Source: an uncultured Myxococcales bacterium (GTDB lineage Bacteria > Myxococcota_A > UBA9042 > DTJE01). Taken from it: a stretch of 64,000 nucleotides of DNA. The notes under the pieces are model-generated. The model made no database searches. It had not been told where the DNA came from and was given only the letters and a program-made list of their open reading frames with translations. Shown piece by piece: positions 45,321-53,823 of this stretch (positions are counted from its first letter, which is position 1; every line of letters starts with the position of its first letter). The stretch is from the NCBI GenBank assembly GCA_937975765.1, contig CALJUR010000002.1:62001-126000 (forward strand), given 5' to 3'. Both the position numbers and the translations under genes were made by a program.

Positions 45321-46663
45321 TGGGGGTGGCGCCGGTCATCCTGTTCGGCCTGTCGCACCGTACCGCCCCGGTGGCGGTCCGCGAGCGATTCTCGCTGGAC
45401 GAGGAGGCGTGCCGCCGCGTGCTGGGCCTGCTGCGCCAGGCCGGGATGCGCGAGGCCGTCGTGCTGTCCACCTGCAACCGCACCGAGGTGTACGGGGTCG
45501 GCGCGGAGGGGGCATCCGCGGACGCGCTGGCCGAGGCGGCGACGGCGCGGCTGGCCGGGGACCGGGGCGTGGCGCCGGACGAGGTGCGGCCGTACCTGTA
45601 CCGGCTGGACGGGCTGGACGCGGTGCGGCACCTGTTCCGGGTGGCGTCGTCGCTGGACTCGCTGGTCATCGGGGAACCGCAGGTCCTGGGCCAGGCCAAG
45701 GAGGCGTACCGGATCGCGGTCGAGGCCGGGACCGTCGGAGCGGTGCTGGCGCGGTTCTTCGAGAAGGCGTTCAAGGTCGCGAAGGAGGTCCGCACGACGA
45801 CGGGCGTCGGCACCGGGCAGGTGTCGGTCGGGTCGATCGCGGTGGACCTGGCGCGGCAGGTGTTCGGCGACCTGTCGCGATCGACCGTGCTGCTGCTGGG
45901 CGCCGGCAAGATGGCCGAGGCCGTGGGCCGGACGCTGGCGGCCGCGGGCGCGCGGCAGGTCGTCGTGGCGAACCGCACCGTCGAGAAGGCCATGAAGGTG
46001 GCCGAGACGCACGGCTGGACCGGGGCGCCGCTGTCGGACCTGGCCGACCTGATGGTCGCGGCGGACGTGGTGATCGCGTCGCTGGGCGCCCAGGGGTACG
46101 TCATCGACCGGCCGCTGGTGAAGGGCGTGCTGGCGCGGCGCCGGCACCGGGCGGTGTTCCTGGTGGACATCGCGGTGCCGCGGGTGGTGGAACCGGATGT
46201 CGGCGCGATGGAAGGCGCCTACCTGTACAACATCGACGACTTCAACCAGATCGTCCAGGAGCACGTGCGGCGGCGCGCAGGCGACGTGCACAAGGCCGAC
46301 GAACTGGTGGCCCGGGAGGTCGGGGGGGTCGAACGGTACCTGCGGGCGATGGAGGTCCAGCCGCTGGTCTCGGCCATGGGCCAGCGGGCGCAGGATCTGC
46401 GCGATCGCGAGGTGGCCCGGGCGCTGAAGGAACTGCCTGACGCGACGCCCGAGGTGCGCAAGGTGATCGAGGCGCTGGGGTCGTCGCTGTCGAACAAGCT
46501 GATGCACGACCCGATCTGCGCGCTGCGCGAGGCGGCGCACGCGGGGACGGGGGACGGGCTGGCCGAGGCGACGCGGCGGCTGTTCCGGCTGGAAGGGGAG
46601 ACGCGGCCGGGGACGCAGGCCGCGGGGGATGGCGGGAAGGCGCAGGGGGAAGAGGATGCGTGA
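45320..46663 (+). CDS. hemA: Glutamyl-tRNA reductase
   Basis: A 447-aa enzyme of the C5 haem pathway, which reduces glutamyl-tRNA to glutamate-1-semialdehyde with NADPH. The catalytic cysteine is C52 in VLSTCNRTEVYG. FRVASSLDSLVIGEPQVLGQ, the NADPH loop LLLGAGKMAEAV and the dimerisation tail are all present. It starts within the hemX stop (TGATG) and overlaps hemC by 8 bp, so hemX-hemA-hemC-hemD is one operon. Confidence 0.96.
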   Translation: MGVAPVILFGLSHRTAPVAVRERFSLDEEACRRVLGLLRQAGMREAVVLSTCNRTEVYGVGAEGASADALAEAATARLAGDRGVAPDEVRPYLYRLDGLDAVRHLFRVASSLDSLVIGEPQVLGQAKEAYRIAVEAGTVGAVLARFFEKAFKVAKEVRTTTGVGTGQVSVGSIAVDLARQVFGDLSRSTVLLLGAGKMAEAVGRTLAAAGARQVVVANRTVEKAMKVAETHGWTGAPLSDLADLMVAADVVIASLGAQGYVIDRPLVKGVLARRRHRAVFLVDIAVPRVVEPDVGAMEGAYLYNIDDFNQIVQEHVRRRAGDVHKADELVAREVGGVERYLRAMEVQPLVSAMGQRAQDLRDREVARALKELPDATPEVRKVIEALGSSLSNKLMHDPICALREAAHAGTGDGLAEATRRLFRLEGETRPGTQAAGDGGKAQGEEDA

Positions 46664-47585
46664 CCTGGTCATCGGGACGCGGGGCAGCCGGCTGGCCATG
46701 ACGCAGACCGAGATGGTGGCGGCGGGGCTGCGGGCCGCGGTGCCGGGCCTGGACGTCGCGATCGAGGTCATCCACACCAAGGGCGACAAGATCCTGGACG
46801 TGCCGCTGGCCAAGGTCGGGGGCAAGGGGCTGTTCGTCAAGGAGATCGAGGAGGCGCTGCAGGAACGGCGGTGCGACCTGGCGGTGCACAGCCTGAAGGA
46901 CGTGCCGGCGGAACTGCCCGACGGCCTGGTGCTGGGCGCGGCGCTGGTGCGCGAGGTGGCGTACGACGCGTTCGTGTCCCGGGAATGGCGGTGCCCGCGG
47001 AACCTGCCGCAGGGTGCGCGGGTCGGCACCTCCAGCCTCCGGCGGCAGGCGCTGCTGAAGGCGGTGCGGCCGGACCTGGAGGTGGTCAGCCTGCGCGGCA
47101 ACGTCGAGACGCGCCTGCGCAAGCTGGACGAAGGCCTGGACGCGATCGTGCTGGCCGCGGCGGGGCTGCGGCGGCTGGGGCTGTCGGATCGGATCGCGGC
47201 CTGCCTGACGCCTCCCGAGTTCGTGCCGGCGGCGGGGCAGGGCATCGTGGTGGTCGAGAACCGGGCGGACGACCACGAGGTCGCCGGGCTGCTGTCGCGC
47301 GCGCTGGAGCACGCCTCGACGCGGATCGTGATGCGGGCCGAGCGGGCCTTCCTGGCCGCGATGGGCGGCGGGTGCCAGGTGCCGCTGGGGGCGTTCGCGC
47401 GCATCGAGGGCAACGCGATCCGGATGCAGGGCGTCCTGGGCCGTCCCGACGGCACCGACATGCGGCGGGTGGACGTCGAGGGGACGGTGGGCGCGCCGGA
47501 GGATGCGGGCCGTCGCGTGGCCGAGGCGCTGCTGGCGGACGGTGGCCGGGCCATCCTCGAGGAACTGGAGTCCGCGGCTCCGTGA
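46656..47585 (+). CDS. hemC: Porphobilinogen deaminase (hydroxymethylbilane synthase)
   Basis: A 309-aa enzyme that polymerises four porphobilinogens. The N-terminus LVIGTRGSRLAMTQ, DLAVHSLKDVP, GTSSLRRQA and the dipyrromethane-cofactor cysteine in MGGGCQVPLGAFA are all standard. The ATG at 46656 overlaps the end of hemA and follows AGGGGG. hemD lies directly downstream. Confidence 0.96.
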   Translation: MRDLVIGTRGSRLAMTQTEMVAAGLRAAVPGLDVAIEVIHTKGDKILDVPLAKVGGKGLFVKEIEEALQERRCDLAVHSLKDVPAELPDGLVLGAALVREVAYDAFVSREWRCPRNLPQGARVGTSSLRRQALLKAVRPDLEVVSLRGNVETRLRKLDEGLDAIVLAAAGLRRLGLSDRIAACLTPPEFVPAAGQGIVVVENRADDHEVAGLLSRALEHASTRIVMRAERAFLAAMGGGCQVPLGAFARIEGNAIRMQGVLGRPDGTDMRRVDVEGTVGAPEDAGRRVAEALLADGGRAILEELESAAP

Positions 47586-47614
47586 TCGTCCCGCCCGTCC
47601 ATTCGGAGGGTGCC

Positions 47615-48406
47615 GTGTCTGATCCCAGCCTCGCCGGCCGTCGCGTCCTGGTCACTCGCGACATCGAGAGGGCGCGCGCCGCCGCGGTCGCGGTCGAGCG
47701 CCGGGGCGGCGTCGCGGTCGTGTTCCCCGTCATCGCGTTCGCGCCGCCCCTGGACCCGGGGCCGCTGGAGCGGGCCCTGCGGTCGATCCGGGACTACACG
47801 CACGTGGCGGTCTCCTCGCCGACCGGCGCGGCCGTGCTGGCGCGAGGCGTCCCGGAAGGCTTGCTGGCATCCCTGGCCCCGGGCCGGCCGCGCTTCGTCG
47901 CGGTGGGCCGGAAGACCGCCTCCGTGCTGGAGAAGGCCGGGGCGAACGGGGTGCGGGTGCCCGAACGCCAGGACGCGGAAGGGCTGCTGGCGAGCCTGCT
48001 GGAGGACGGGGCTGCCGACGGCCGCACGCTGGTGCTGCGGGCGGAGATGGGGCGCGACGTCGCGATCGACGGCCTGCGGGCCGCCGGGGGCATCGTGGAG
48101 GTCGTGGTCGCCTACCGGACCGTGACCGCCTCGCCGACCGCCGCCGAGATCGACGCGCTGTGCCTGGCCCCGCCGCCCGATGCCGCGCTGTTCCTCAGCC
48201 CCTCGGCGTTCGACGGGCTGTTCGGGATCCTGGGGGAGGCGCGGGCGCGGGCCCTGCTGCAGCACGCGGTGCGGATCGCGATCGGCGACGTGACCGCCGC
48301 CGCGATGGCCGCGCGCGGTTTGCCGCCGGACCGGATCCCGCCGCGGCCCGACCTGGAGACGGTACTGGACACCCTGGCGGAGGCGTTGGCCCCCGTTCCG
48401 GCCTGA
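47615..48406 (+). CDS. hemD: Uroporphyrinogen-III synthase
   Basis: A 263-aa protein of the poorly conserved HemD family. It is recognised from position after hemC and from the two-domain pattern: RRVLVTRD start, FPVIAFAPP, HVAVSSPTGAAVL, FVAVGRKTASVLEKAG, then GRTLVLRAEMGRD, VVVAYRT, ALFLSPSAFDGL and IAIGDVTAAAM. It closes the hydroxymethylbilane ring with inversion of ring D. The GTG at 47615 follows GGAGGG. A GTG at 47582 overlapping the hemC stop is the alternative. Confidence 0.88.
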   Translation: MSDPSLAGRRVLVTRDIERARAAAVAVERRGGVAVVFPVIAFAPPLDPGPLERALRSIRDYTHVAVSSPTGAAVLARGVPEGLLASLAPGRPRFVAVGRKTASVLEKAGANGVRVPERQDAEGLLASLLEDGAADGRTLVLRAEMGRDVAIDGLRAAGGIVEVVVAYRTVTASPTAAEIDALCLAPPPDAALFLSPSAFDGLFGILGEARARALLQHAVRIAIGDVTAAAMAARGLPPDRIPPRPDLETVLDTLAEALAPVPA

Positions 48407-48496
48407 GGCCGGATCGCCCCGGCACGGCATCCGTTCCGCGCAGCGGCCCCCCTTGCTGGTATCATTCCCCTGTCGCGAGGTCCTGGAGGCTGCGGG

Positions 48497-50368
48497 ATGT
48501 CGGTGCGTCGGGCTATCCTGGTTGCGGTGTCGTGCATGGCGGCGGCGGCCGGCTGCGGGGGCGGGAACGGCACGAAGGACGCGGGCGCGGACGAGGCGAC
48601 GTTGCCGGACATCGTGTTCGACCCCGGACCGACGGACGTGGCGGGCGAGGAGGCCGGGCCCGTCGATCCCGGGATCGGGGACCTCGCCCCGGAGCAGGCC
48701 GAGGAGACCACCGGGGAAGGCGTCGAGGACCCGGGCACGCAGCCCGACGACGCGGCCGCCGACGTCGCGCCGCCCCTGGCCGGCACGATCGAACTGGCCC
48801 CCTACACCGTGGAGTTCGGATACGTCCAGGCCGGGTCGTCCGCCCGCCGCCAGTTGCAGATCCGCAACTCGAAGACCGGCGGTCCCGGCGATTTGCGCGT
48901 GGACTCGATCCGGATGACCGGGTCCATGGACTTCCTGCCGGAACTGGCCGAGACCCCGAAGACCACCGGCGAGACGCGCGAATGGAAACTGTCGCCGGCG
49001 CGGGTGCTGGCGGCGGGCGAGACGTGGACCCTGCCGATCGACTTCCGGCCGACCGCCGACGAGGAGGCCCAGTCCCAGGTCGAGGTGATCTCGTCCGACA
49101 CCGACCGCCCGGCGGGGCCGCCGAAGGCCTTCCTGCGCGCCAACCAGGTCCGGGCCTGCCTGGAGGTGGTGCCGCAGAAGGTGGACTTCCAGTTCGTGGT
49201 CGTCGGCGAGAGCGTCTCGTCGCGCATCCGGGTGGTGTCGTGCGGCGGCCTGGACGTCGAGGTGCGCGGGATCGCCCTGGATGACGCGGGCACGCAGGCC
49301 GGCCTGTCGCTGGACTTCGCGGCCTTCCCGGGCGGCGTGGCGCCGTCCCCGCAGGCGCCGGTGACGATCGCCGCGGGCGAGTCGGCGGAGTTCACGGTGG
49401 CCTGGGCGCCGACCCCGGTGCCGCCGGAGACCGCCGTCCCCATGGCGTCCCTGGTCACGCTGATCGGCAACCAGTTCCCCGGCGCCACGTTCCTGTCGCT
49501 GTCGGGCACCGCGCTGCCCGGCCGGTGCACCCTGCCCAGGGTGGGCCCGGCCGAACCTTCCAGCGTCCTGGCCTGCACGCTGCTGCAATCGTCCGGGGCC
49601 GACTCGTTCTCCTTCTTCGGCCCGTTGACGGAGTATGCGTGGACGCTGTCCCAGCCGGACGGCGGGGGCGCCTCCCTGGTTCCGGACGCGACGCGCGTGG
49701 ACGTGTCGGCGTTCGCCTGCCTCCCGGGCGACTACACCTTCGGGCTGCGGGTGCGGGACTCCGCGGGGTACGACGCCTGCGGCGAGGCGACCCGGACGGT
49801 GAAGGTGATGTATGACACCGTGGCCGCGATGGTGCTGACCTGGCGATACGCGGACGGCACGCCGATCGGTGCCGGGACCGGGCCGAACCTGGACCTGCAC
49901 GTGCTGCACATGAGCGCGCCGGCCGGCGATGACGGGTGGTTCGATTCGAAATACGACGGGTATGCCCAGAACCCGACGCCCAACGTCGAGAACCTGTGGA
50001 ACATGTGGAACGATTCCAGGAACCGGGACGGTGCGTACCTGGCCAGCCAGAGTGCCGACGGGATGCTGCCGGAGGCGTTCTGGATCGACACCTCGGCCTG
50101 CCCGGCCACCCGGTACTTCCGGTTCGGGGTCTTCTACCCCCCCGAGGACGGTACGAAGAACGTGCTGGCGACGCTGACCGCTTACGCATACAACCAGTTG
50201 GGCATGCAGCGCGAGGTCGAACTGCGGCCCGGCGACCTGTGGGATGCCGGCCGGCTGACGTGCGGCGCGACGACGCCGATCAGCGAAGTCGCGGGACCGC
50301 GGGTCGTGCACGACTTCGTGCCGTCCGGCGGGGCCGCCGCGGCGTTGAGGGCGGCCGGCCGGCCGTGA
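48497..50368 (+). CDS. Putative lipoprotein with immunoglobulin-like (choice-of-anchor D type) repeats
   Basis: A 623-aa exported protein. The signal peptide ends in a lipobox (MAAAAGC), followed by an acidic Asp/Glu/Pro linker to about residue 90. Two Ig-like beta-sandwich segments of the ASPM-SPD2-Hydin/choice-of-anchor D kind follow (VEFGYVQAGSSARRQLQIRN, then VDFQFVVVGESVSSRIRVVS, each with a final sugar-like FxP turn), then a Cys-containing C-terminal domain. A -10-like TGGTATCAT lies about 30 bp upstream of the ATG. Function is unknown and cell-surface exposure is likely. Confidence 0.78.
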   Translation: MSVRRAILVAVSCMAAAAGCGGGNGTKDAGADEATLPDIVFDPGPTDVAGEEAGPVDPGIGDLAPEQAEETTGEGVEDPGTQPDDAAADVAPPLAGTIELAPYTVEFGYVQAGSSARRQLQIRNSKTGGPGDLRVDSIRMTGSMDFLPELAETPKTTGETREWKLSPARVLAAGETWTLPIDFRPTADEEAQSQVEVISSDTDRPAGPPKAFLRANQVRACLEVVPQKVDFQFVVVGESVSSRIRVVSCGGLDVEVRGIALDDAGTQAGLSLDFAAFPGGVAPSPQAPVTIAAGESAEFTVAWAPTPVPPETAVPMASLVTLIGNQFPGATFLSLSGTALPGRCTLPRVGPAEPSSVLACTLLQSSGADSFSFFGPLTEYAWTLSQPDGGGASLVPDATRVDVSAFACLPGDYTFGLRVRDSAGYDACGEATRTVKVMYDTVAAMVLTWRYADGTPIGAGTGPNLDLHVLHMSAPAGDDGWFDSKYDGYAQNPTPNVENLWNMWNDSRNRDGAYLASQSADGMLPEAFWIDTSACPATRYFRFGVFYPPEDGTKNVLATLTAYAYNQLGMQREVELRPGDLWDAGRLTCGATTPISEVAGPRVVHDFVPSGGAAAALRAAGRP

Positions 50369-50402
50369 TACATTCGGCGCGACCCGCGCGGGAGGTGCAC
50401 CG

Positions 50403-50990
50403 ATGAAGATCTGCCCGAAGTGCCAGCGGACCTGGCCGGCCCAGGGCCGGTTCTGCCCGATGGACGGCAGCCCGCTGCAGGACGTCAAGGCCATGGTGAC
50501 GGACGACGACCTGCCCACGATCGCGCACCCGACGGTTCCCGCGACGCCGGTGGCGAAGGCAACCCGCACGGTCCGGGCGCTGAAGGAGGTCCCGGCGGCC
50601 GCGAAGCCCGTCGCCGTGGCGAAGGCTCCCGCGCCCCAGCCGGCGGTCCCGCCGCGGCCCGAGCCCGCTCCCAGGCCGGCTCCCGCGCCGCGGCCCGAGC
50701 CTGCCCCCCGGCCCGAGCCAATCGCGCCGAAGCCCGCCCCCGTGGCGCCCAGGCCGGTCCCCGCATCGCCGAAGCCCACGCTGACGACGCCCGAGGCGAA
50801 GCCCCGCAAGGGCGAGTTCTCGGAGACGAAGTGGTTCATGGCCGGCGAACTGGTCAAGGAGGACGAGATCGGCCCGGAGGCGTTCCCGGTCCAGCAGCTG
50901 GAGCCGCGCTACCGCAAGACCAAGGAACTTCCCGCGGAGGTTCGGAAGAAGTTCTCGCTGTCCAAGGACAAGGACGCGAAGAAGGCCTGA
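50403..50990 (+). CDS. Zinc-ribbon protein with Pro/Ala-rich spacer
   Basis: A 195-aa protein. The N-terminus is a short ribbon (MKICPKCQRTW, then GRFCPMDGSPL, giving CxxC and one further Cys). Residues 75-130 are PAP/PRPEPAP repeats likely to be extended, and the C-terminus is charged (KGEFSETKWFMAGELVKEDE, then LSKDKDAKKA). No enzymatic motif is seen. In myxobacteria-like genomes, proteins of this plan often accompany Ser/Thr kinase or FHA systems, which is only an association. It lies 34 bp after the lipoprotein gene. Confidence 0.72.
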   Translation: MKICPKCQRTWPAQGRFCPMDGSPLQDVKAMVTDDDLPTIAHPTVPATPVAKATRTVRALKEVPAAAKPVAVAKAPAPQPAVPPRPEPAPRPAPAPRPEPAPRPEPIAPKPAPVAPRPVPASPKPTLTTPEAKPRKGEFSETKWFMAGELVKEDEIGPEAFPVQQLEPRYRKTKELPAEVRKKFSLSKDKDAKKA

Positions 50991-51027
50991 TTCCCCGACC
51001 GGCCGGTGCGCCGGCCCCGGAGCCTCC

Positions 51028-51705
51028 ATGTCCCGCGAATTCCCCAGGGTGGCCCGCCTGGCCGGTGTCGCGATCGGCGACGCGGTGGAATTCTGCCGCT
51101 CGGTGCCGTCGCAGGGCAATCCTCTGATCGCGTGGGAGGCCTTCCCGGAGGTACACGTGAAGTGCCCGGACCGGGCGGCGCTGGACGCGGTGCTGGCCCG
51201 TTTCGGGGAGGCCGTGTACTCGATCGACGACCGTCCGCTGGAGGCGGTGGTCGTGGACCTGCTGGCGGCGGCGGGCCGGACGCTGGCGACCGCGGAGTCT
51301 TGCACCGGCGGGGGTATCGCGGCCCGGCTGACCGGGGTGCCGGGCAGCAGCGCGGTGTTCCCGGGGGGTGTCGTGGCGTATTCGAACGCGCTGAAGCGGG
51401 AGTTCCTGGGGGTGCCGGACGACGTGCTGGAGGCCTTCGGGGCCGTGTCCGCGCAGACCGTCGAGGCCATGGCCCGGGGCGTGCGGGCGCGCACCGGGGC
51501 CGACGTGGCGGTGTCGGTGTCGGGGGTGGCGGGACCGGGCGGGGGAACGCCGGACAAGCCCGTCGGGACGGTCTTCATCGCCTGGGACGACCGGGGGGCG
51601 GTGGAATCGCGCGGCTTCCGGTTCGCGGGCGATCGCGACAGGGTCCGTGGCGCCGCGGTGGGCCAGGCCCTGGAGGGCGTGCGGCGCCGGTGCCTGCGAG
51701 GATAG
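51028..51705 (+). CDS. CinA C-terminal domain protein (nicotinamide-nucleotide amidase), truncated CinA
   Basis: A 225-aa protein. Residues 70-220 are the CinA/PncC amidase domain (TLATAESCTGGGIAARLTGVPGSS in outline, with GGVVAYSNALKREFLGV and SVSGVAGPGGGTPDKPVGTVF). Residues 35-70 (AFPEVHVKCPDRAALDAVLA) match the KH-like linker of full CinA, but the N-terminal MoaB-like domain is missing. It should deamidate NMN to nicotinate mononucleotide. The ATG at 51028 is the first start after the previous gene, so the loss is real unless a frameshift lies further upstream. Confidence 0.87.
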   Translation: MSREFPRVARLAGVAIGDAVEFCRSVPSQGNPLIAWEAFPEVHVKCPDRAALDAVLARFGEAVYSIDDRPLEAVVVDLLAAAGRTLATAESCTGGGIAARLTGVPGSSAVFPGGVVAYSNALKREFLGVPDDVLEAFGAVSAQTVEAMARGVRARTGADVAVSVSGVAGPGGGTPDKPVGTVFIAWDDRGAVESRGFRFAGDRDRVRGAAVGQALEGVRRRCLRG

Positions 51706-51744
51706 GCCCCGGGCCCTCGGGGCCCGGCGGAAGGGGAGGGGACG

Positions 51745-52368
51745 ATGTCGGGGGAAGCGTGGGTGGGCGGCGTGATCGAGCCCACCGTTTCCGTGGCGAA
51801 CGGGCTGCTGGACGTCGCCCGCCGGCTGGCGGCGGACCTGGGGCCGCGGGTGGCGGACCTGTCGTGGACGCCGCCGGATCGGTACGTGGCTCCGCTGGCG
51901 GTCGGGCCTGCCGCGGCGGGGCCGGTCGACGAGGCGCCGGTCGAGGCGCTGCGGCTGGCGGCCCGGGAGATCGAGGAGTTCGCCGTGCAGATGGCCGCGC
52001 CCACGCTGGTCCAGGAGGGTCCGGACTTCGCCCGGGTGGTGACGCTCCTGGCCTCGAAGGGGGACGAGATCGCGGCGGCGGTGCGGGTGGTAGCCGATCG
52101 GATGCGGGAATCCGGCCTGGACGTCCTGCCGGTGGACCCGGTCGCGTTCACGCTGGCGACCGTCACCGGCGAGGCGAAGGTGCAGGCCGTCGCCGCCGCC
52201 TTCCCCGCGCCCCGCGAGGCCCCGCTGGCCGGCTGGCTGGTCGGGGGCCTCTGCCTGCACGCCGGCCCAGCGCCCGAGACCGGCCGCGCCTGGCTCCCCA
52301 CCCGCGTCCGCTACGTGCCCCTGCGCCGCCTCAACGCCCGCCGCCCGGACACCCGTTCCCCGCTGTAG
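51745..52368 (+). CDS. 2H-phosphoesterase (ThpR/LigT)-like protein lacking both catalytic His motifs
   Basis: A 207-aa protein placed after cinA and upstream of recA, where thpR often lies. Aligned by eye to RNA 2',3'-cyclic phosphodiesterases, ADLSWTPPDRYVAPLAV takes the place of a W.PPENLHLTLRFL segment and DPVAFTLATVTG the place of F.PHLTLARV.G. Both histidines (expected near residues 48 and 134) are therefore replaced. If the homology holds it is a pseudoenzyme. The ATG follows GGGGAGGGG. The TAG stop is part of REP-like copy 4. Homology is an inference from short segments. Confidence 0.6.
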   Translation: MSGEAWVGGVIEPTVSVANGLLDVARRLAADLGPRVADLSWTPPDRYVAPLAVGPAAAGPVDEAPVEALRLAAREIEEFAVQMAAPTLVQEGPDFARVVTLLASKGDEIAAAVRVVADRMRESGLDVLPVDPVAFTLATVTGEAKVQAVAAAFPAPREAPLAGWLVGGLCLHAGPAPETGRAWLPTRVRYVPLRRLNARRPDTRSPL

Positions 52369-52592
52369 GGCGGGGGCCCTGCCCCCCGCCTCGTGGTTCC
52401 CACGATCGCCGGCTGCGACCTCGGACATCGCGGGCGGGGCACGGGGGCCCCGCCCTACATGGCGGCCTGGCCCCGCCCCCCCCCGCCATCGGGTCGTGGG
52501 GCCCTGCCCCCCGCCTTCCCGGGAATCGCGATGAACGTCCGCACTGCCCCGGCGCTGTAGGGCGGGGGCCCTGCCCCCCGCCTTCCCGGGAC
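52366..52592. repeat. REP-like repeat array, copy 4
   Basis: At least four REP-like arms: TGTAGGGCGGGGGCCCTG at 52365, an inverted CCCCGCCCTACATGG near 52451, a partial C-rich arm near 52500, and a second TGTAGGGCGGGGGCCCTG near 52557. It fills the convergent gap between the ThpR-like and nitroreductase genes. Confidence 0.78.
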
Positions 52593-52593
52593 G

Positions 52594-53268
52594 CTACTCC
52601 GCAGGCTTGCCGCACGGCAGGACCGCCCAGGGCTCCGTGCCGGCCGCCAGCCCCATCGCCCGCGACAACGCCGCCAGGTCGAATCCCCCGACGTACGTGC
52701 CCGCCAGGCCCAGCACCACCTGTTCCAGCAGGACGTTCTGCGCCGCCAGCCCCGCCTCGGTCCCGCAGAATCGTCCCGCCCGTTCTCCCATCTTCGCCCA
52801 TGCGCGCTCGGCCGTGGCCGTGACCACCAGGGCCACCGGCGCCGCCCGGGTCCACTCCTGCCCCACGGCCTTGTCCAGATCCGGCAGCCGCCCGGCGTCC
52901 GCGACCTTCTCCAGCCGGTGCCCGTCCGGCACGTACCGGTAGACCCCCGCGGGCACGCCGTCGACGGCACGCACCAAGGCGTACACGTCGATCGGGTAGG
53001 TGGCCCGGGCCGACGGCACGGTCCGGTGGCCCTTTTCGTCGGTCACGCCCTGCGCCGCCCACAGCAGCCGCGACAACTGGTCCTTCGTCAGCGGCGCCGC
53101 CGACAGTTTCCGGATCGACCGCCTCGACTTCAGCGCCTTCTCCAGCGGGAACGGCAGGTCGGCCTGGACCGCCGGCAGGGCCAGGGACGCCTCCTGGGCC
53201 ACCGTGACGGAGGGCGTCGCGAACGCCAGCAGGGCCAGGACCAGGCACACGAAGACAGGGGTTCGCAA
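52594..53268 (-). CDS. Exported nitroreductase/SagB-type oxidoreductase
   Basis: A 224-aa protein with a cleavable-looking signal (VFVCLVLALLAFATPSVTVAQ) followed by an FMN nitroreductase fold: SRRSIRKLSAAPLTKDQLSRLLWAAQGV, RTVPSARATYPIDVYALV, and the C-terminal GFDLAALSRAMGLAAGTEPW with VLPCGKP. The pattern fits the SagB/thiazole-oxidase branch, here exported to the periplasm. The start is TTG at 53268 with GGGAG upstream. It follows the PAAR gene by 22 bp. Substrate unknown. Confidence 0.82.
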   Translation of the reverse strand: MRTPVFVCLVLALLAFATPSVTVAQEASLALPAVQADLPFPLEKALKSRRSIRKLSAAPLTKDQLSRLLWAAQGVTDEKGHRTVPSARATYPIDVYALVRAVDGVPAGVYRYVPDGHRLEKVADAGRLPDLDKAVGQEWTRAAPVALVVTATAERAWAKMGERAGRFCGTEAGLAAQNVLLEQVVLGLAGTYVGGFDLAALSRAMGLAAGTEPWAVLPCGKPAE

Positions 53269-53290
53269 CAGGGGCTCCCTGGCAGGAGGA

Positions 53291-53611
53291 TCAGCCGCCG
53301 ATGATGACGTCGGGGCTGCCCTGGATCAACTTGCCCATGCCGCCGCAGTGCTGGTCGTCGTCGTCCTTGCGGTGGGCCGCCTTGCCGTTGATGAAGACGG
53401 TCGAACTGCCCTTCACCGCGGTCCACATGTTGGGGCCGCAGCAGGCGGCGTGGACGCCCATGTCGTCCACGCGCAGCGCGGGCATGCCGTTGATGAAGAC
53501 GTTTGGAGAGCCCAGGATCGCCGGGCCGATCGCGACGTGTGGACATCCCGGGCAGCCGTGGGCGTCGGAATCGACCTTGGACAGATCACCGAGGCGGCCG
53601 GCTTCGGGCAT
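53291..53611 (-). CDS. PAAR-domain protein
   Basis: A 106-aa protein made almost wholly of a PAAR-like fold. It has paired HGCPGCPH and GGMGKLIQGSPDVIIGG segments, internal repeats of the type GSPNVFINGMPALRVDD and GSSTVFINGKAAHRKDDDD, and His/Cys residues placed for the tip metal site. PAAR proteins cap the VgrG spike of type VI or contractile secretion systems. No VgrG, effector domain or secretion gene is in the window. The ATG at 53611 follows AGGAG. Confidence 0.88.
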   Translation of the reverse strand: MPEAGRLGDLSKVDSDAHGCPGCPHVAIGPAILGSPNVFINGMPALRVDDMGVHAACCGPNMWTAVKGSSTVFINGKAAHRKDDDDQHCGGMGKLIQGSPDVIIGG

Positions 53612-53638
53612 GATGAATCTCCTGGTGAACGCGAAGAA

Positions 53639-53668
53639 AGTATCCGCCGCAGGCCCTCTCGAGGTCAA
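53639..53668 (-). promoter_or_regulatory. Probable promoter of the PAAR-nitroreductase operon
   Basis: TTGACC, 18 bp, GATACT on the minus strand, 28 bp upstream of the PAAR start codon. Confidence 0.6.
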
Positions 53669-53823
53669 GGCGTCCGGATGGGCCATCGGCCTCTTGTCTC
53701 GCCGGGGGCGGTCCGGCACCGAGCCCGCCGCGGGGGGCACTTGGGACTTGATTTCCTTCGGGAAACGAAACCTGTAGAATGCCTTCCCTGGGGGCTCGGG
53801 GTTCCCGGAGTCGGGAGGTTTTC

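Noticed and set aside
45122..50857. A 1911-codon open frame on the minus strand across the haem genes
   Set aside because: It is antisense to hemA, hemC, hemD and two other well-supported genes. Its composition is that of reversed GC-rich codons, and it shows no domain.
51745..52368. Active RNA 2',3'-cyclic phosphodiesterase (thpR)
   Set aside because: Neither HxT motif is present, so I describe it as a probable pseudoenzyme and give no gene symbol.
53291..53611. A type VI secretion locus
   Set aside because: Only a PAAR protein is present. No VgrG, Hcp, sheath or ClpV gene occurs in the window.
53779..53823. Earlier ATG at 53779 for the Cys-rich lipoprotein
   Set aside because: It would put 15 polar residues before the signal peptide, whereas the ATG at 53824 has GGGAGG upstream and a proper lipoprotein signal.
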